This document shows positions 1-8,842 of a DNA stretch of 64,000 nucleotides, one piece after another (positions within the stretch are counted from its first letter, which is position 1; every line of letters begins with the position of its first letter). Source of the stretch: Casp-actino8 sp001510455 (GTDB lineage Bacteria > Actinomycetota > Acidimicrobiia > Acidimicrobiales > Ilumatobacteraceae); contig JAQCIK010000005.1 of the NCBI GenBank assembly GCA_027592035.1, positions 46,944-110,943 on the forward strand. The letters run 5' to 3'. Under the pieces are notes generated by a model. That model had not been told where the DNA came from and did not search any database. It worked only from the letters and a program-made list of their open reading frames with translations. Made by a program: the position numbers and the translations under genes.

Positions 1-371
1 CGGTCCGACCTTCGGCCGGTTACGCCCGCAGCCTCGGCGTGCTGTCAGCTGCTCGTTCGGCGGGTCTGGTCGTCAAGTCCGGACTGGTGCTCGGCATGGG
101 TGAGACGGTCGAGGAAGTCGACGGTTGTCTGGCCGATCTGGCTTCGATCGGTGTGAGCATCGTGACGATGGGCCAATATCTGCGCCCCACGTCGCACCAC
201 TTGCCCGTGGCGCGTTGGATCCATCCGGACGAGTTCTCGCGCTGGAAAGAGATCGGTGAGTCCTTCGGCATCGCTCATGTGGAAGCCAGTCCACTCACCC
301 GATCGAGCTATCACGCGCGTCAGTCGGCCGACGCGGCGTCGGTGCCGGTCACGATCGGTGGTCGCCGATGA
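1..371 (+). CDS. lipA: lipoyl synthase, C-terminal part (5' end outside window)
   Basis: This is the last ~122 codons of lipoyl synthase, the radical-SAM enzyme that inserts two sulfurs into octanoyl groups on E2 and H proteins. The frame is open from base 3 at the window edge, so an internal GTG at 39 is not a real start. Seen: the family C-terminal signatures KSGLVLGMGET, TMGQYLRPTSHHLPV and the closing RSSYHA serine motif, all at usual spacing. The radical-SAM CxxxCxxC cluster lies upstream of the window. Its stop overlaps the pirin start by 4 bases, so the two are probably co-transcribed. Confidence 0.93.
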   Translation, partial: VRPSAGYARSLGVLSAARSAGLVVKSGLVLGMGETVEEVDGCLADLASIGVSIVTMGQYLRPTSHHLPVARWIHPDEFSRWKEIGESFGIAHVEASPLTRSSYHARQSADAASVPVTIGGRR

Positions 372-1249
372 GTCTGCGAACGGTTGCCGGGGTGATCGCT
401 GCGCAGCGGCAGGTGGAGGGCGGGGGATTCGTCGTGAGGCGACCCTTTCCGATGGGTCGTGTCGAGGCGATCGATCCCTTCCTCCTTCTCGACGAGATGG
501 GTCCGGTCGAGTACGGCCCGGGTGAGGCCATCGGAGCACCGGATCATCCGCACCGCGGATTCGAGACCGTCACGTACATGTTGGCGGGTGAGATGGAGCA
601 TCGAGACTCCAATGGTGGACACGGGGTGATCACACCCGGAGCGGTTCAGTGGATGACCGCCGGAGCTGGCATCGTCCACAGTGAGTTGCCGAGCGATCAG
701 ATGATGAATCGCGGCGGCCGTATGCACGGCTTCCAGTTGTGGGTCAACCTTCCGGCCTCGCACAAGATGATCCCGCCCCGATATCAGGGTTACGAGGCCT
801 ACGACATTCCGTCGACTTCTCTCGAGAGCGGCGGAACCGTGCGTGTGATCTCCGGTGAAGTGGCCGGAGTGGTGGGTGTCGTCGACACCACACGTCCGGT
901 GACCTATGCGCACGTGACCCTCACGGCCGGGGAGGAAATTCGCTGGTCGGTTCCCGAAGGGCACACGGCTCTGGTGCACACGTTCGCAGGCTCGACCACG
1001 GTGAACGAGACGGCGGCGCCCGACGGCACGATGGTGGTGTGCGAGCGCTCGGCCGGTGACGTCGTGGTCACGGCCGGTGAGGACGGGGCTGAGATCATGC
1101 TGTTGGGTGGTGAGCCGTTGTACGAGCCGATGGCGCGGTACGGACCGTTCGTCATGAACACCCGGGAAGAGATCGTGCAGGCGTTCGAGGATTACGAGGC
1201 GGGCCGACTCGGCGCCATCGTCGCCACCGGCCCCGGCATTTCCCACTGA
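368..1249 (+). CDS. pirin family protein
   Basis: A 293-residue bicupin of the pirin family. The iron-binding set of the N-terminal cupin is intact: His60 and His62 in HPHRGFE, then His104 and Glu106 in IVHSE. Pirins bind Fe and act variously as quercetin dioxygenase-like enzymes or as regulatory partners of metabolic enzymes; the sequence does not decide which. The ATG overlaps the lipA stop (ATGA), implying translational coupling. Three bases after its stop begins palindromic element copy 1, which could also end its transcript. Confidence 0.9.
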   Translation: MSLRTVAGVIAAQRQVEGGGFVVRRPFPMGRVEAIDPFLLLDEMGPVEYGPGEAIGAPDHPHRGFETVTYMLAGEMEHRDSNGGHGVITPGAVQWMTAGAGIVHSELPSDQMMNRGGRMHGFQLWVNLPASHKMIPPRYQGYEAYDIPSTSLESGGTVRVISGEVAGVVGVVDTTRPVTYAHVTLTAGEEIRWSVPEGHTALVHTFAGSTTVNETAAPDGTMVVCERSAGDVVVTAGEDGAEIMLLGGEPLYEPMARYGPFVMNTREEIVQAFEDYEAGRLGAIVATGPGISH

Positions 1250-1252
1250 CAC

Positions 1253-1316
1253 AAATCACCCACCCTGTAGCGGAAGGGGCTGGTTTTGAGTGCCAGCGCT
1301 ACAGGGTGGGCGAATT
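1253..1316 (+). repeat. palindromic element, copy 1
   Basis: A long inverted repeat: arm 1253-1272 pairs with 1297-1316, with 14 perfect pairs next to the loop (CCCACCCTGTAGCG against CGCTACAGGGTGGG) and two mismatches further out. The 24-base loop contains GAAG, GTTTT and GTGCCAG. A second copy at 28779-28845 has the same design with two compensated pair changes. In both copies a TTAGCGT box follows and then a start codon. No run of T follows the 3' arm, so it is not a canonical intrinsic terminator in this orientation. Confidence 0.8.
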
Positions 1317-1324
1317 ACGTCGGT

Positions 1325-1330
1325 TAGCGT
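1325..1330 (+). promoter_or_regulatory. -10 box for a leaderless M24 peptidase transcript
   Basis: TAGCGT matches the actinobacterial TANNNT -10 consensus and is followed by 7 bases and then GTG at 1338, so transcription would start at or next to the start codon. There is no separate Shine-Dalgarno site. Any -35 contact would fall inside the 3' arm of the palindromic element. Confidence 0.55.
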
Positions 1331-1337
1331 TGGAGGG

Positions 1338-2498
1338 GTGAGTGGGCATTCGATCGTGTCATCGGCCGTCGATCCCTCCTCGGCCTCGTCGATGACGGCC
1401 ACATTCCTCGATCGTCTCTCCCGCACGAGGGCTCAGATGTCGTCGACCGGTGTCGACACAGTTCTTCTTTCGGTCGGTCTCGATCTTCCGTGGCTCGTCG
1501 GCTACAACGCGATGCCACTCGAACGTCTCACGATGCTCGTCGTGCCTCGTGAAGGAGCGGTCACCCTCGTCATTCCGCGGTTGGAAGCACCGCGAGTCGT
1601 CGAGATGCCCGAGGTGTTCCAGATCCGACCTTGGAACGAGACCGACGATCCGGTGGCGATCACCGCCGAACTCGTACGCGCTCACGGCGCGCGCACGGTC
1701 GCAGTGGGCGATCAGATGTGGTCGCGGTTCCTGGTCGACCTGTTGCCGCTCCTGCCCGACGTCTCCTGGCGTCGGGCCGTCGACGTGCTCGGTCCGTTGC
1801 GCATGCGCAAGGACGCCGCCGAGATCGCTGCCCTGCGAGCCGCCGGAGCCGCCGTCGACCGGATCGCCGCCGAATTGCAGGCCGGAAGAATTCCGCTCGT
1901 CGGGCGCACCGAAGCCGAGGTCTCGGCCGATCTGTCGGCTCGAATTCTCGCCGAGGGGCACGACGTCGTGAATTTTGCGATCGTCGCCGCCGGAGAGAAC
2001 GCAGCGAGCCCTCACCACCATCCGGGATCACGGATCATTCGCCGTGACGAGATCGTGCTCTGTGATTTCGGGGGCACGATGTCCGGCTATTGCAGTGACA
2101 TCACGCGTTGTGTGTACACGGGCGAGATCCCGAGTGATGTGGCGGCGGCTTATGGGGTGTTGAAGGAGGCCCAGGCGGCCTCGGTCGCGTCGGCCGTGAT
2201 CGGTGCGAGTTGCGAGTCGATCGATGCCGCAGCCCGCGACGTCATCACCGCAGCCGGATACGGCGAGTACTTCGTGCACCGCACCGGACACGGGATCGGG
2301 ATGGACGCCCACGAAGATCCTTACATCGTTTCAGGTAACACCCTCGCCCTCGCTGACGGCCATGCCTTCAGCATCGAACCGGGCATTTACGTGCCTGGGA
2401 AGTGGGGTATGCGTCTCGAGGACATCGTGGTCGCCTCGCACGACGGTCCCGATCCGATGAACCGGGTCGAGCACTCGCTCGTTCGGGTCGACGCCTGA
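1338..2498 (+). CDS. M24 family metallopeptidase (Xaa-Pro aminopeptidase/dipeptidase-like)
   Basis: About 386 residues with a creatinase-like N-terminal domain and a C-terminal pita-bread peptidase domain. The dinuclear-metal ligands are all visible: DFGGTMSGYCSDITR (about residues 243-257), HRTGHGIG with His (about 314), the Glu in FSIEPGIY (about 346) and the Glu in MRLEDIV (about 361). It should cleave the bond before proline in peptides in the cytoplasm. GTG 1338 is preferred over an upstream in-frame start at 1290, which lies inside the palindromic element and before the -10 box. Confidence 0.88.
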   Translation: MSGHSIVSSAVDPSSASSMTATFLDRLSRTRAQMSSTGVDTVLLSVGLDLPWLVGYNAMPLERLTMLVVPREGAVTLVIPRLEAPRVVEMPEVFQIRPWNETDDPVAITAELVRAHGARTVAVGDQMWSRFLVDLLPLLPDVSWRRAVDVLGPLRMRKDAAEIAALRAAGAAVDRIAAELQAGRIPLVGRTEAEVSADLSARILAEGHDVVNFAIVAAGENAASPHHHPGSRIIRRDEIVLCDFGGTMSGYCSDITRCVYTGEIPSDVAAAYGVLKEAQAASVASAVIGASCESIDAAARDVITAAGYGEYFVHRTGHGIGMDAHEDPYIVSGNTLALADGHAFSIEPGIYVPGKWGMRLEDIVVASHDGPDPMNRVEHSLVRVDA

Positions 2499-2518
2499 CG
2501 TCGGTCGAGCCCGCTCGG

Positions 2519-3331
2519 TCAGGAGTGAATGGCGCCCGATGTGTCGCGCAGACTCGTCGCGCTGTGGCCCGTTCGACGAGCGATGATTTCGGCGCAGATC
2601 GCCACGGCGGTCTCTTCTGGTGTTCGCCCACCGAGATCGAGTCCGATGGGTGACATGAGACGAGCCAGATCGGCCGAGTCGTTCACCCCGACTTCGGCGA
2701 GTCGTTCGAGGCGTTTGGAGTGCGTCTTGCGACTGCCCATCACTCCGATGTAACCCACTTTCGACGCCAGCGCTCCCTGCACGGCCGGCACATCGAACTT
2801 CGGGTCGTGAGTGAGGATGCACACCGCGTCACGCGGGCCGAGTGTGTGGCCACGGTTCTCGAACATCGGTCCCGGCCACGACACCACCACCTCGTCGGCC
2901 ATCGGGAAGCGCCGCTTGGTGGCGAAGATCTCACGGGCATCGCACACCGTCACTCGGTATCCGAGCACCTTGGCCACCCGACCGAGTGCAGCGGTGAAGT
3001 CGACCGCTCCGAAGATCCACATCTGCGGAGGAGGGGAGAAGCTCTCGACGAACACCGAAACCGTCGGCGTGTCGACCAAATCTTCGGGAGTCGCTTGACC
3101 CTCGGGTCCGTAATGACGCACCCCGGTGCGACCGGCTTCGAGTTCGCCGGCCGTGTCGCGGGCCACCACACGGTCGAGATCGGGGTGACCGAGCGAGCCC
3201 TCGACGACCTCGGTCTCGTTCTCCCGAATCACCATCAACTTGGCGCCGACGTTCGGACCGTCGATCACGGTGGCGAGAGCCACGGGAACTTCGCGCCGCA
3301 CCAGATCCCGGAAACGTTCGTACAGGCTCAT
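2519..3331 (-). CDS. XdhC-family molybdoenzyme maturation protein (two-domain)
   Basis: A 270-residue protein with an XdhC/CoxI N-terminal domain and a C-terminal Rossmann domain (from QMWIFGAVDFTAALGRVAKVLGY, ending in the GxMGSRKTHSKR region). XdhC proteins bind molybdenum cofactor, help sulfurate it and deliver it to xanthine-oxidase-family enzymes. It is the last gene of a minus-strand operon MoxR-CoxE-XdhC-XdhC and lies 18 bases after a short XdhC paralogue. The likely client is the form II CODH-like enzyme encoded at 31.6-32.9 and 38.3-40.6 kb (inference). Confidence 0.85.
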   Translation of the reverse strand: MSLYERFRDLVRREVPVALATVIDGPNVGAKLMVIRENETEVVEGSLGHPDLDRVVARDTAGELEAGRTGVRHYGPEGQATPEDLVDTPTVSVFVESFSPPPQMWIFGAVDFTAALGRVAKVLGYRVTVCDAREIFATKRRFPMADEVVVSWPGPMFENRGHTLGPRDAVCILTHDPKFDVPAVQGALASKVGYIGVMGSRKTHSKRLERLAEVGVNDSADLARLMSPIGLDLGGRTPEETAVAICAEIIARRTGHSATSLRDTSGAIHS

Positions 3332-3349
3332 GTCGTCAGTGCTCGGCGA

Positions 3350-3667
3350 TCACCAGTCGAGGGGTTCGATGAAGAGACGGATCGTTCCACCGCACGTGAG
3401 TCCGACTGCGAATGCCTCGTCGTCGCTGTAACCGAACGACACCATGCGACCCGGTCCGCCGTCGGCGATGATGCCGAGAGCCTCACTCACGACGGCACCT
3501 TCGACGCACCCACCGCTCACCGAACCAGCGACCTCACCGTCTTCGTTGACCGCCATGGCGGCACCGGGATCACGAGGACCCGATCCTTCGATCTTCACGA
3601 CTCGAGCGACGGCCACCGACTTTCCGGCGGTCCGCCAGCGATCGATGTCGTCGATGATCTCGCGCAC
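3350..3667 (-). CDS. short XdhC/CoxI domain protein
   Basis: A 105-residue protein that is only the XdhC_CoxI domain, with the hallmark segments GSGPRDPGAAMAV and GSVSGGCVEGAVV; the cysteine of GGCVE is the proposed cofactor-binding residue in the family. The GTG at 3667 gives the usual MREIIDDI-like N-terminus, and the frame is closed by a stop (shared with the CoxE stop) 18 codons upstream with no other start. The Rossmann half is absent here and is supplied by the next gene, so the pair looks like a split or duplicated XdhC. Confidence 0.82.
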   Translation of the reverse strand: MREIIDDIDRWRTAGKSVAVARVVKIEGSGPRDPGAAMAVNEDGEVAGSVSGGCVEGAVVSEALGIIADGGPGRMVSFGYSDDEAFAVGLTCGGTIRLFIEPLDW

Positions 3668-3718
3668 GACGCCATTCTGCCCGGAGTTGAGGCCGATGAC
3701 TCGCCGGAGGGCGATCGA

Positions 3719-4852
3719 TCAGGGGGCAGACACCACGCGAGCCAGGCGTTCCATGGCATCGATCGAGTGCCCTTCGACGAAATGATCGACGTGAGGCAGA
3801 GCGGCTGCCATGCCACGAGCGAGGGGCGCGTAGCCGGGAGTGACCTTCAGCGGGTTCACCCAGATCGTGCGGAAACTCACACGGTGCAGACGCTCCATCT
3901 CGCTCGCCAGAACATCGGTGTCGCCCCGATCCCATCCGTCGGAGAGGATGACCACGATCGCGCCACGGGCCATGCCTCGTACGCCCCATTCGTCGTTGAA
4001 TCGTCGCAGCGAATCACCGAGGCGTGTTCCACCGCTCCAGTCGGCGACCCTTTCGGCGGCTCGCGCAAGGGCCCGATCGGGGTCACGGTGTGACAGCTCG
4101 CGGGTCACCCGCGTGAGACGAGTTCCGATGGCGAAGGCTTCCACCTTCTGTCGTCCGGCGACGGCGGCTTGAACGAAGCGAACAAGTGCCCGTGAGTACG
4201 GCTCCATCGAACCACTCACGTCGAGCAGAAGAACGAGTCGTCGAAGTCGTTGGTCGGGTTCGAGCCAATGGCGACGTATGGGTTCGCCACCCGTGGCCAG
4301 ACTGGCGCGAACCGTTCGACGAAGATCGGGACGCGACGAAGATCCCTTCACGAAGCGAAAGGATTCGCGCGGGGATCCGGCGAGTCGGAGTCGGCTCATC
4401 AGATCCTGGGCCTCGGCGAGTTCGGTGGGTGAGTAGCGGGCGAAATCCTTGTGACGAAGCGTTTCGACGGCCGAGAAACGAAGGGCGATCGAGTCGTCGT
4501 CGAGGGACTCGGCTTCACCTTTGTCGTCGGAGCCCTCGTCGGTATCAGTGTCGACGAGGAGAGTCACGTGCTGCATCTCGTCGTCGACGGACTCGAGAGT
4601 GTGCCGTTGAGTCCAGAACACCGAGAAAGCACGATCGAAGAGAGCGAAGTCCTCGGGGCGGCGGACGAGAGTCGCACGAGCCGACCAGTACACGGCGTCA
4701 CGTGATTCGACCCCGGTTCGCCCGAGGGCTTCCACGAAGAGCAGGACCGATCCGAGGGGGGTGGGCAGGCCGACACCTCGAAGAACCCGACAGAAGCCGA
4801 CGGCGATCCGTTCGGGCGACGCTTGATCAGGGGCCTCGGTCGCAGTGGTCAC
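3719..4852 (-). CDS. CoxE-like VWA domain protein
   Basis: 377 residues with a C-terminal von Willebrand A domain. The MIDAS motif is intact: DVSGSM (211-216), a Thr in GGTRLGDSL and the Asp in ILSDGWDRGD. CoxE-family proteins work with a MoxR ATPase (CoxD) to mature the Mo-Cu or Mo site of CO-dehydrogenase-like enzymes. Its GTG start lies 6 bases after the MoxR stop. A low-complexity acidic linker (DTDTDEGSDDKGEAESLDDD, 101-120) separates the N-terminal helical part from the rest. Confidence 0.85.
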   Translation of the reverse strand: MTTATEAPDQASPERIAVGFCRVLRGVGLPTPLGSVLLFVEALGRTGVESRDAVYWSARATLVRRPEDFALFDRAFSVFWTQRHTLESVDDEMQHVTLLVDTDTDEGSDDKGEAESLDDDSIALRFSAVETLRHKDFARYSPTELAEAQDLMSRLRLAGSPRESFRFVKGSSSRPDLRRTVRASLATGGEPIRRHWLEPDQRLRRLVLLLDVSGSMEPYSRALVRFVQAAVAGRQKVEAFAIGTRLTRVTRELSHRDPDRALARAAERVADWSGGTRLGDSLRRFNDEWGVRGMARGAIVVILSDGWDRGDTDVLASEMERLHRVSFRTIWVNPLKVTPGYAPLARGMAAALPHVDHFVEGHSIDAMERLARVVSAP

Positions 4853-4858
4853 GACCGG

Positions 4859-5776
4859 TCAGGCGACGAGAGCCCGTCGAACGGCAGCCTGCACGAGTTC
4901 ACCGAGACCGTGCGTCTCGATGCGCTCCTGATCTTCGCGATATTTGAGGACGGCGCCGAGAGTCGCGCGCACACGATCCTCATCGATGGCCACCGCTCCG
5001 AGTCGACCGAGAGCAGTCGCCCAGTCGATCGTCTCGGCGATTCCCGGAGGCTTGTACAGATGAAGGGCCCGCATGGCTTCGGTTGCGGCGGCCACCTGTT
5101 TGGCGAGCCCCTCGGTGATCTCGGGAACTCGGCGACGTACGATCGACACCTCGCGTTCGAAGGACGGATGCTCGACCCAGTGGTAGAGGCAGCGACGTTT
5201 CAGAGCGTCGTGCACGTCACGGGTGCGATTGGAGGTGAGAACGACGATCGGAGGGACGTCGGCGCGCACGGTGCCCAGTTCGGGAATCGTCACCTGGAAG
5301 TCGGAGAGAACTTCGAGCAGATACGCCTCGAATTCGTCGTCGGCTCGATCGATCTCGTCGATCAGCAGCACGGGTCGAACCGGTGCCGGTGAGAGGGCAC
5401 GCAGAACGGCTCGCTTCAGCAGGAAACGCTCTTGGTAGAGCTCGTTCTCGAGTCGCTCGGTTCCGGTCGACGAAGCCTGTCCCGTTGCCTCGGCAGCTCG
5501 CAGGTGCAAGAGCTGACGCGAGTAATCCCAGTCGTACACGGCCTGGGTGGCGTCGATGCCCTCGTAGCACTGCAGGCGGATGAGTTCCCCGCCGGTCCAG
5601 CGAGCCAAGACCTTGGCCAATTCGGTCTTGCCGACCCCGGCTTCTCCCTCGAGAAGGAGAGGACGCTCGAGAGTGAGAGCGAGGAACACCGCCGTCGAGA
5701 GGCCGAGGTCGGCCGAGTAACCCTGCTGCTCGAGCGCAGCGGCCACTAAATCGGGGGTCAGTGTCGGATCGGACAT
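4859..5776 (-). CDS. MoxR-family AAA+ ATPase (CoxD-like)
   Basis: 305 residues. Walker A is GEAGVGKT (44-51), Walker B LLIDEIDRADDE, and the MoxR-type FEAYLLEVLSDFQVTIPE segment follows. MoxR ATPases act as chaperones with VWA partners; next to CoxE and XdhC genes this is the CoxD role. The frame stays open for another 571 codons upstream, but that part is antisense to the amidohydrolase and has no family match. ATG 5776 gives the standard N-terminus and sits 6 bases after a TACGCT -10 box, so a leaderless start is likely. Confidence 0.88.
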   Translation of the reverse strand: MSDPTLTPDLVAAALEQQGYSADLGLSTAVFLALTLERPLLLEGEAGVGKTELAKVLARWTGGELIRLQCYEGIDATQAVYDWDYSRQLLHLRAAEATGQASSTGTERLENELYQERFLLKRAVLRALSPAPVRPVLLIDEIDRADDEFEAYLLEVLSDFQVTIPELGTVRADVPPIVVLTSNRTRDVHDALKRRCLYHWVEHPSFEREVSIVRRRVPEITEGLAKQVAAATEAMRALHLYKPPGIAETIDWATALGRLGAVAIDEDRVRATLGAVLKYREDQERIETHGLGELVQAAVRRALVA

Positions 5777-5782
5777 CGCCTC

Positions 5783-5788
5783 AGCGTA
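5783..5788 (-). promoter_or_regulatory. -10 box (TACGCT) for the cox maturation operon
   Basis: Read on the minus strand, TACGCT fits TANNNT and is separated by 6 bases (GAGGCG) from the MoxR ATG at 5776. This predicts a leaderless mRNA for the four-gene operon. Confidence 0.55.
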
Positions 5789-5884
5789 GAGGTGAAAAGC
5801 GCCTCGACCCTCACGAGACGCCGACTTCGTCGATCGGGAACTACATTCGAGGTCGTCGTGGGTTTCGAATGAAAGGGGTTCGCC

Positions 5885-7630
5885 ATGTTCGATCTGATCA
5901 TCAGGGGTGGCACGGTCGTCGACGGCACGGGCGCTTCGCGTCGCGTTGCTGACGTTGCGGTTCGTGACGGGCGCATCGTGGAAGTGGCCGACACCGTGGT
6001 GGGTGAGGCCCGCGAAGTCATCGATGCCAATGGTCTGGTCGTCACACCCGGCTTCGTCGACGTGCACACTCACTACGACGGTCAGGTGAGCTGGGACTCG
6101 CTCCTCGAACCGTCGAGTTGTCATGGAGTCACCACGGTCGTCGTCGGGAACTGTGGGGTGGGTTTCGCACCGGTACGTCCCGGTCGTGAACAGTGGCTCG
6201 TTCAGTTGATGGAGGGAGTCGAGGACATCCCGGGCACTGCTCTGCACGAAGGGATCAACTGGACGTGGGAAACCTTCCCGGAGTATCTCGATGCCATTGC
6301 GGCTCGTGAGTACGCAGTCGACGTGGCGGCGTACGTGCCGCACGGAGCCGTTCGCGGTTACGTGATGGGAGATCGAGGAGCTCGAAACGAGGAAGCGACT
6401 CCCGACGACATCGCCGAAATGGCACGTATCGTCGCCGATGCCCGGCGAGCCGGCGCCGTCGGATTCTCCACGAGTCGCACAATGGGTCACCGCGCCCGCG
6501 ACGGTGAACCCGTGCCGGGAACCTTCGCCGACGAGGCCGAACTCAACGCCATCGCCGATGCGCTCGTCGAAGCCGGTGGAGGAATCTTCGAGGTCGCTCC
6601 CGAAGTTCTGCCGACCGGCGGTGAGCAGCCGACCATGAGCATGGCCGAAGAACTCGAGTGGATGGCCGAGATCGCTCTGCGAACCGACCTGAAGGTCTCG
6701 TACCTCTTGCTGCAGTACGGCACGGTTCCCGATCAGTGGCGCGAATCGCTCGAGTACACACGCGAGATCATGGCCAAGGGTGGTTACTTGCGCCCGCAGG
6801 TCGCCGCCCGTGCCTTCGGCATGATGATCGGTTGGCAGGGGTATCACCCCTTCAACAAGCGCCCCACGTACATGAGGCTCGCTAGCGAATTCTCCGGTGA
6901 TGCGCTCCTCGCCGAACTGGCGCGACCCGAGAACCGTGACGCCATCCTCGGCGAGACCGATGCCGAGGTCGATCCGAACGTGCAGTTCGACGGCATCGGT
7001 GGATTCCTCCAGATGGCGCTCGATCAGTTGTACGTGATCGGGCCGGAGTGCGATTACGAGCCCACTCGTGAACGTTCGGTCACCGCATTGGCGGCGGCCG
7101 ACGGTGTCGACCCGCTGGCCAAGTGCTACGACCTGCTCAACGACGACGGTGGTCGAGCCTTCTTGATGATGCCGCTCCTCAACTACGTCGATGCCAATGA
7201 GGACGTCATCCACGAAATGCTCACCGATCCGGTCGCCATCAACGGTCTGAGCGACGGCGGGGCGCATGTCCGCATGATCTGCGATGCCTCGATGCCCACG
7301 TATCTGCTCACGCACTGGGCTCGGGATCGTCAGCGAGGTCCGAAGTTGAGCCTCGAGGATGCGGTTCGTCTGCAGACGTCGGCCACCGCCGATTTCCTCG
7401 GATTCGACGATCGAGGAGTGATCGCGCCCGGTCGCAAGGCCGACATCAACGTGATCGATTTCGACGGGCTGAAGCTCAACTACCCGCATGCCGTCGACGA
7501 TCTGCCGGCCGGTGGTCGACGATTGCTCCAGGGGGCCGAGGGTTACGTGGCCACGGTGGTGAACGGAATCGTCACGCGACGCAACGGCGCCGACACCGGT
7601 GCTCGACCCGGTCGACTCGTTCGCGCCTGA
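5885..7630 (+). CDS. amidohydrolase, N-acyl-D-amino-acid deacylase (D-aminoacylase) type
   Basis: 581 residues of the amidohydrolase_3 family. The metal site HTH is at 61-63 after the beta-strand GFVDV, and later family segments include GNCGVGFAPVRPG, GFSTSRTMGHR, the Asp-containing SDGGAHVRMICDASMP and the closing GVIAPGRKADINVID. Members deacylate N-acyl-D-amino acids or hydrolyse related cyclic amides; the precise substrate is open. The start has a Shine-Dalgarno-like AAAGGGG about 7 bases before ATG. It is transcribed divergently from the cox maturation operon with 108 bases between. Confidence 0.85.
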   Translation: MFDLIIRGGTVVDGTGASRRVADVAVRDGRIVEVADTVVGEAREVIDANGLVVTPGFVDVHTHYDGQVSWDSLLEPSSCHGVTTVVVGNCGVGFAPVRPGREQWLVQLMEGVEDIPGTALHEGINWTWETFPEYLDAIAAREYAVDVAAYVPHGAVRGYVMGDRGARNEEATPDDIAEMARIVADARRAGAVGFSTSRTMGHRARDGEPVPGTFADEAELNAIADALVEAGGGIFEVAPEVLPTGGEQPTMSMAEELEWMAEIALRTDLKVSYLLLQYGTVPDQWRESLEYTREIMAKGGYLRPQVAARAFGMMIGWQGYHPFNKRPTYMRLASEFSGDALLAELARPENRDAILGETDAEVDPNVQFDGIGGFLQMALDQLYVIGPECDYEPTRERSVTALAAADGVDPLAKCYDLLNDDGGRAFLMMPLLNYVDANEDVIHEMLTDPVAINGLSDGGAHVRMICDASMPTYLLTHWARDRQRGPKLSLEDAVRLQTSATADFLGFDDRGVIAPGRKADINVIDFDGLKLNYPHAVDDLPAGGRRLLQGAEGYVATVVNGIVTRRNGADTGARPGRLVRA

Positions 7631-7633
7631 CCG

Positions 7634-8176
7634 TCATCGACGTCGCTCGGCAAGCAGGCCGCGCATCACGTCGAGACACGACACCAGATCGAGTGGTCCG
7701 TCCGGGAGTCGATCGACGGGCCACCAGCGGGCCCCCTCGGTGATCGAGAGGGGAGCGTCGGTGTCGCACGTGTAGAGCCAGGCAACGTTCCAGTGACGGT
7801 GGGGTGTCGGATTCGTCGTGTCGGTCACGTGCACGAGGGCGGGTCCGGGTCCGACCCGGCGCACATCGAAGCGAGTGAGACCGGTCTCTTCCTCCAGTTC
7901 ACGCAAGCCACCGTCTTCGGTCGACTCGTGTCGCTCCACGTGCCCACCCGGAGTGCTCCAGCCGAGGCTCTTGTGCCGAACGAGAACGGTCGATGTTCCG
8001 TCGGGTGACAGGATCCACGTGGTCGCGCACACGTGACCGGGCACACCACTCGGATCGTCCCCGAGCAGACGAGTGAGTTCGGTCGACAGCGCATCACGAT
8101 GCTGCAAGCGATCGAGCTCGTCTCGTATCAGGGGCCACTGGCCCGGTACGTCGATCGTGGGATGGGGGAACGCCAT
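7634..8176 (-). CDS. NUDIX hydrolase
   Basis: 180 residues with a complete Nudix box at about 77-100 (GGHVE...RELEEETGL, the GX5EX7REUXEEXGU pattern), preceded by the beta-strand segment LVRHKSLGWSTP. It should hydrolyse a nucleoside diphosphate linked to another moiety; the substrate cannot be read from the sequence. It lies 21 bases downstream of folE on the same strand. A link to folate (dihydroneopterin triphosphate pyrophosphohydrolase is also a Nudix enzyme) is possible but only inferred from position. Confidence 0.85.
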   Translation of the reverse strand: MAFPHPTIDVPGQWPLIRDELDRLQHRDALSTELTRLLGDDPSGVPGHVCATTWILSPDGTSTVLVRHKSLGWSTPGGHVERHESTEDGGLRELEEETGLTRFDVRRVGPGPALVHVTDTTNPTPHRHWNVAWLYTCDTDAPLSITEGARWWPVDRLPDGPLDLVSCLDVMRGLLAERRR

Positions 8177-8197
8177 GAACGTCGGCGTCGGATCGGT

Positions 8198-8800
8198 TCA
8201 GCGACCCTGGATGAAGGCCATCACCTCGGCCCGAGCCGAACCGTCGGTGCGGTAGATGCCGCGAACCGCGGTGGTCACGGTCTTGGTGCCGGGTTTGCGC
8301 ACCCCACGAATCGACATGCACGAGTGTTCGGCCTCGACGACCACGAGGACACCCACCGGATCGAGCATGTTCTGCATGGCGTCGGCTAGTTGACTGGTGA
8401 GCCGTTCCTGAACCTGCAGGCGTCGGGCGTATCCCTCGACCAGACGAGCAAGTTTCGAGAGGCCGGTGAAGCGACCGGTCGTACCGGGCAGATACGCGAT
8501 GTGAGCCGTACCGCTGAAGGGGAGCATGTGGTGTTCGCAGACCGACGTGAACGGGATGTCACGCACCAGAACCATCTCGTCGTGTTCGATCTCGAACGTG
8601 CGCTCGAGGTGATGATCGGGATCGTTGTTGGTGCCGTCGAGAACTTCGACCCACATGCGGGCCACTCGCCCAGGAGTGTCGAGAAGACCTTCGCGGTTGG
8701 GGTCTTCGCCGATGGCTTCGAGCAGATCCCGCACGGCACGTTCGGCACGATCGCGATCGACGACGCGCACGGGAAGTTCAGTGGTCAGATCGTTCGACAT
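8198..8800 (-). CDS. folE: GTP cyclohydrolase I
   Basis: 200 residues. It converts GTP to 7,8-dihydroneopterin triphosphate, the first step of folate synthesis. Zinc ligands are present: Cys88 and His91 in TSVCEHHMLPF and Cys161 in EHSCMSIRG. The GTP-site segments SKLARLVEGYARRLQVQERLT and RGVRKPG are intact, and the protein ends in the usual AFIQGR-like tail. ATG 8800 is chosen over a start 10 codons upstream because SNDLTTEL then leads directly into the conserved N-terminal helix. FolD lies elsewhere in the window. Confidence 0.95.
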   Translation of the reverse strand: MSNDLTTELPVRVVDRDRAERAVRDLLEAIGEDPNREGLLDTPGRVARMWVEVLDGTNNDPDHHLERTFEIEHDEMVLVRDIPFTSVCEHHMLPFSGTAHIAYLPGTTGRFTGLSKLARLVEGYARRLQVQERLTSQLADAMQNMLDPVGVLVVVEAEHSCMSIRGVRKPGTKTVTTAVRGIYRTDGSARAEVMAFIQGR

Positions 8801-8842
8801 GGCTCTCCGTTCGGGAGGGGACACGGGCAAACTATCGGCGAG

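Noticed and set aside
2720..4093. 457-codon plus-strand frame over the XdhC/CoxE genes
   Set aside because: Histidine- and arginine-rich shadow of three minus-strand genes with clear domains; no ribosome site or -10 box at its start.
5777..7489. Long minus-strand open frame continuous with the MoxR gene
   Set aside because: It is antisense to the well-supported amidohydrolase, has no family pattern, and the MoxR N-terminus and a -10 box both point to ATG 5776. High-GC codon bias produces such shadows.
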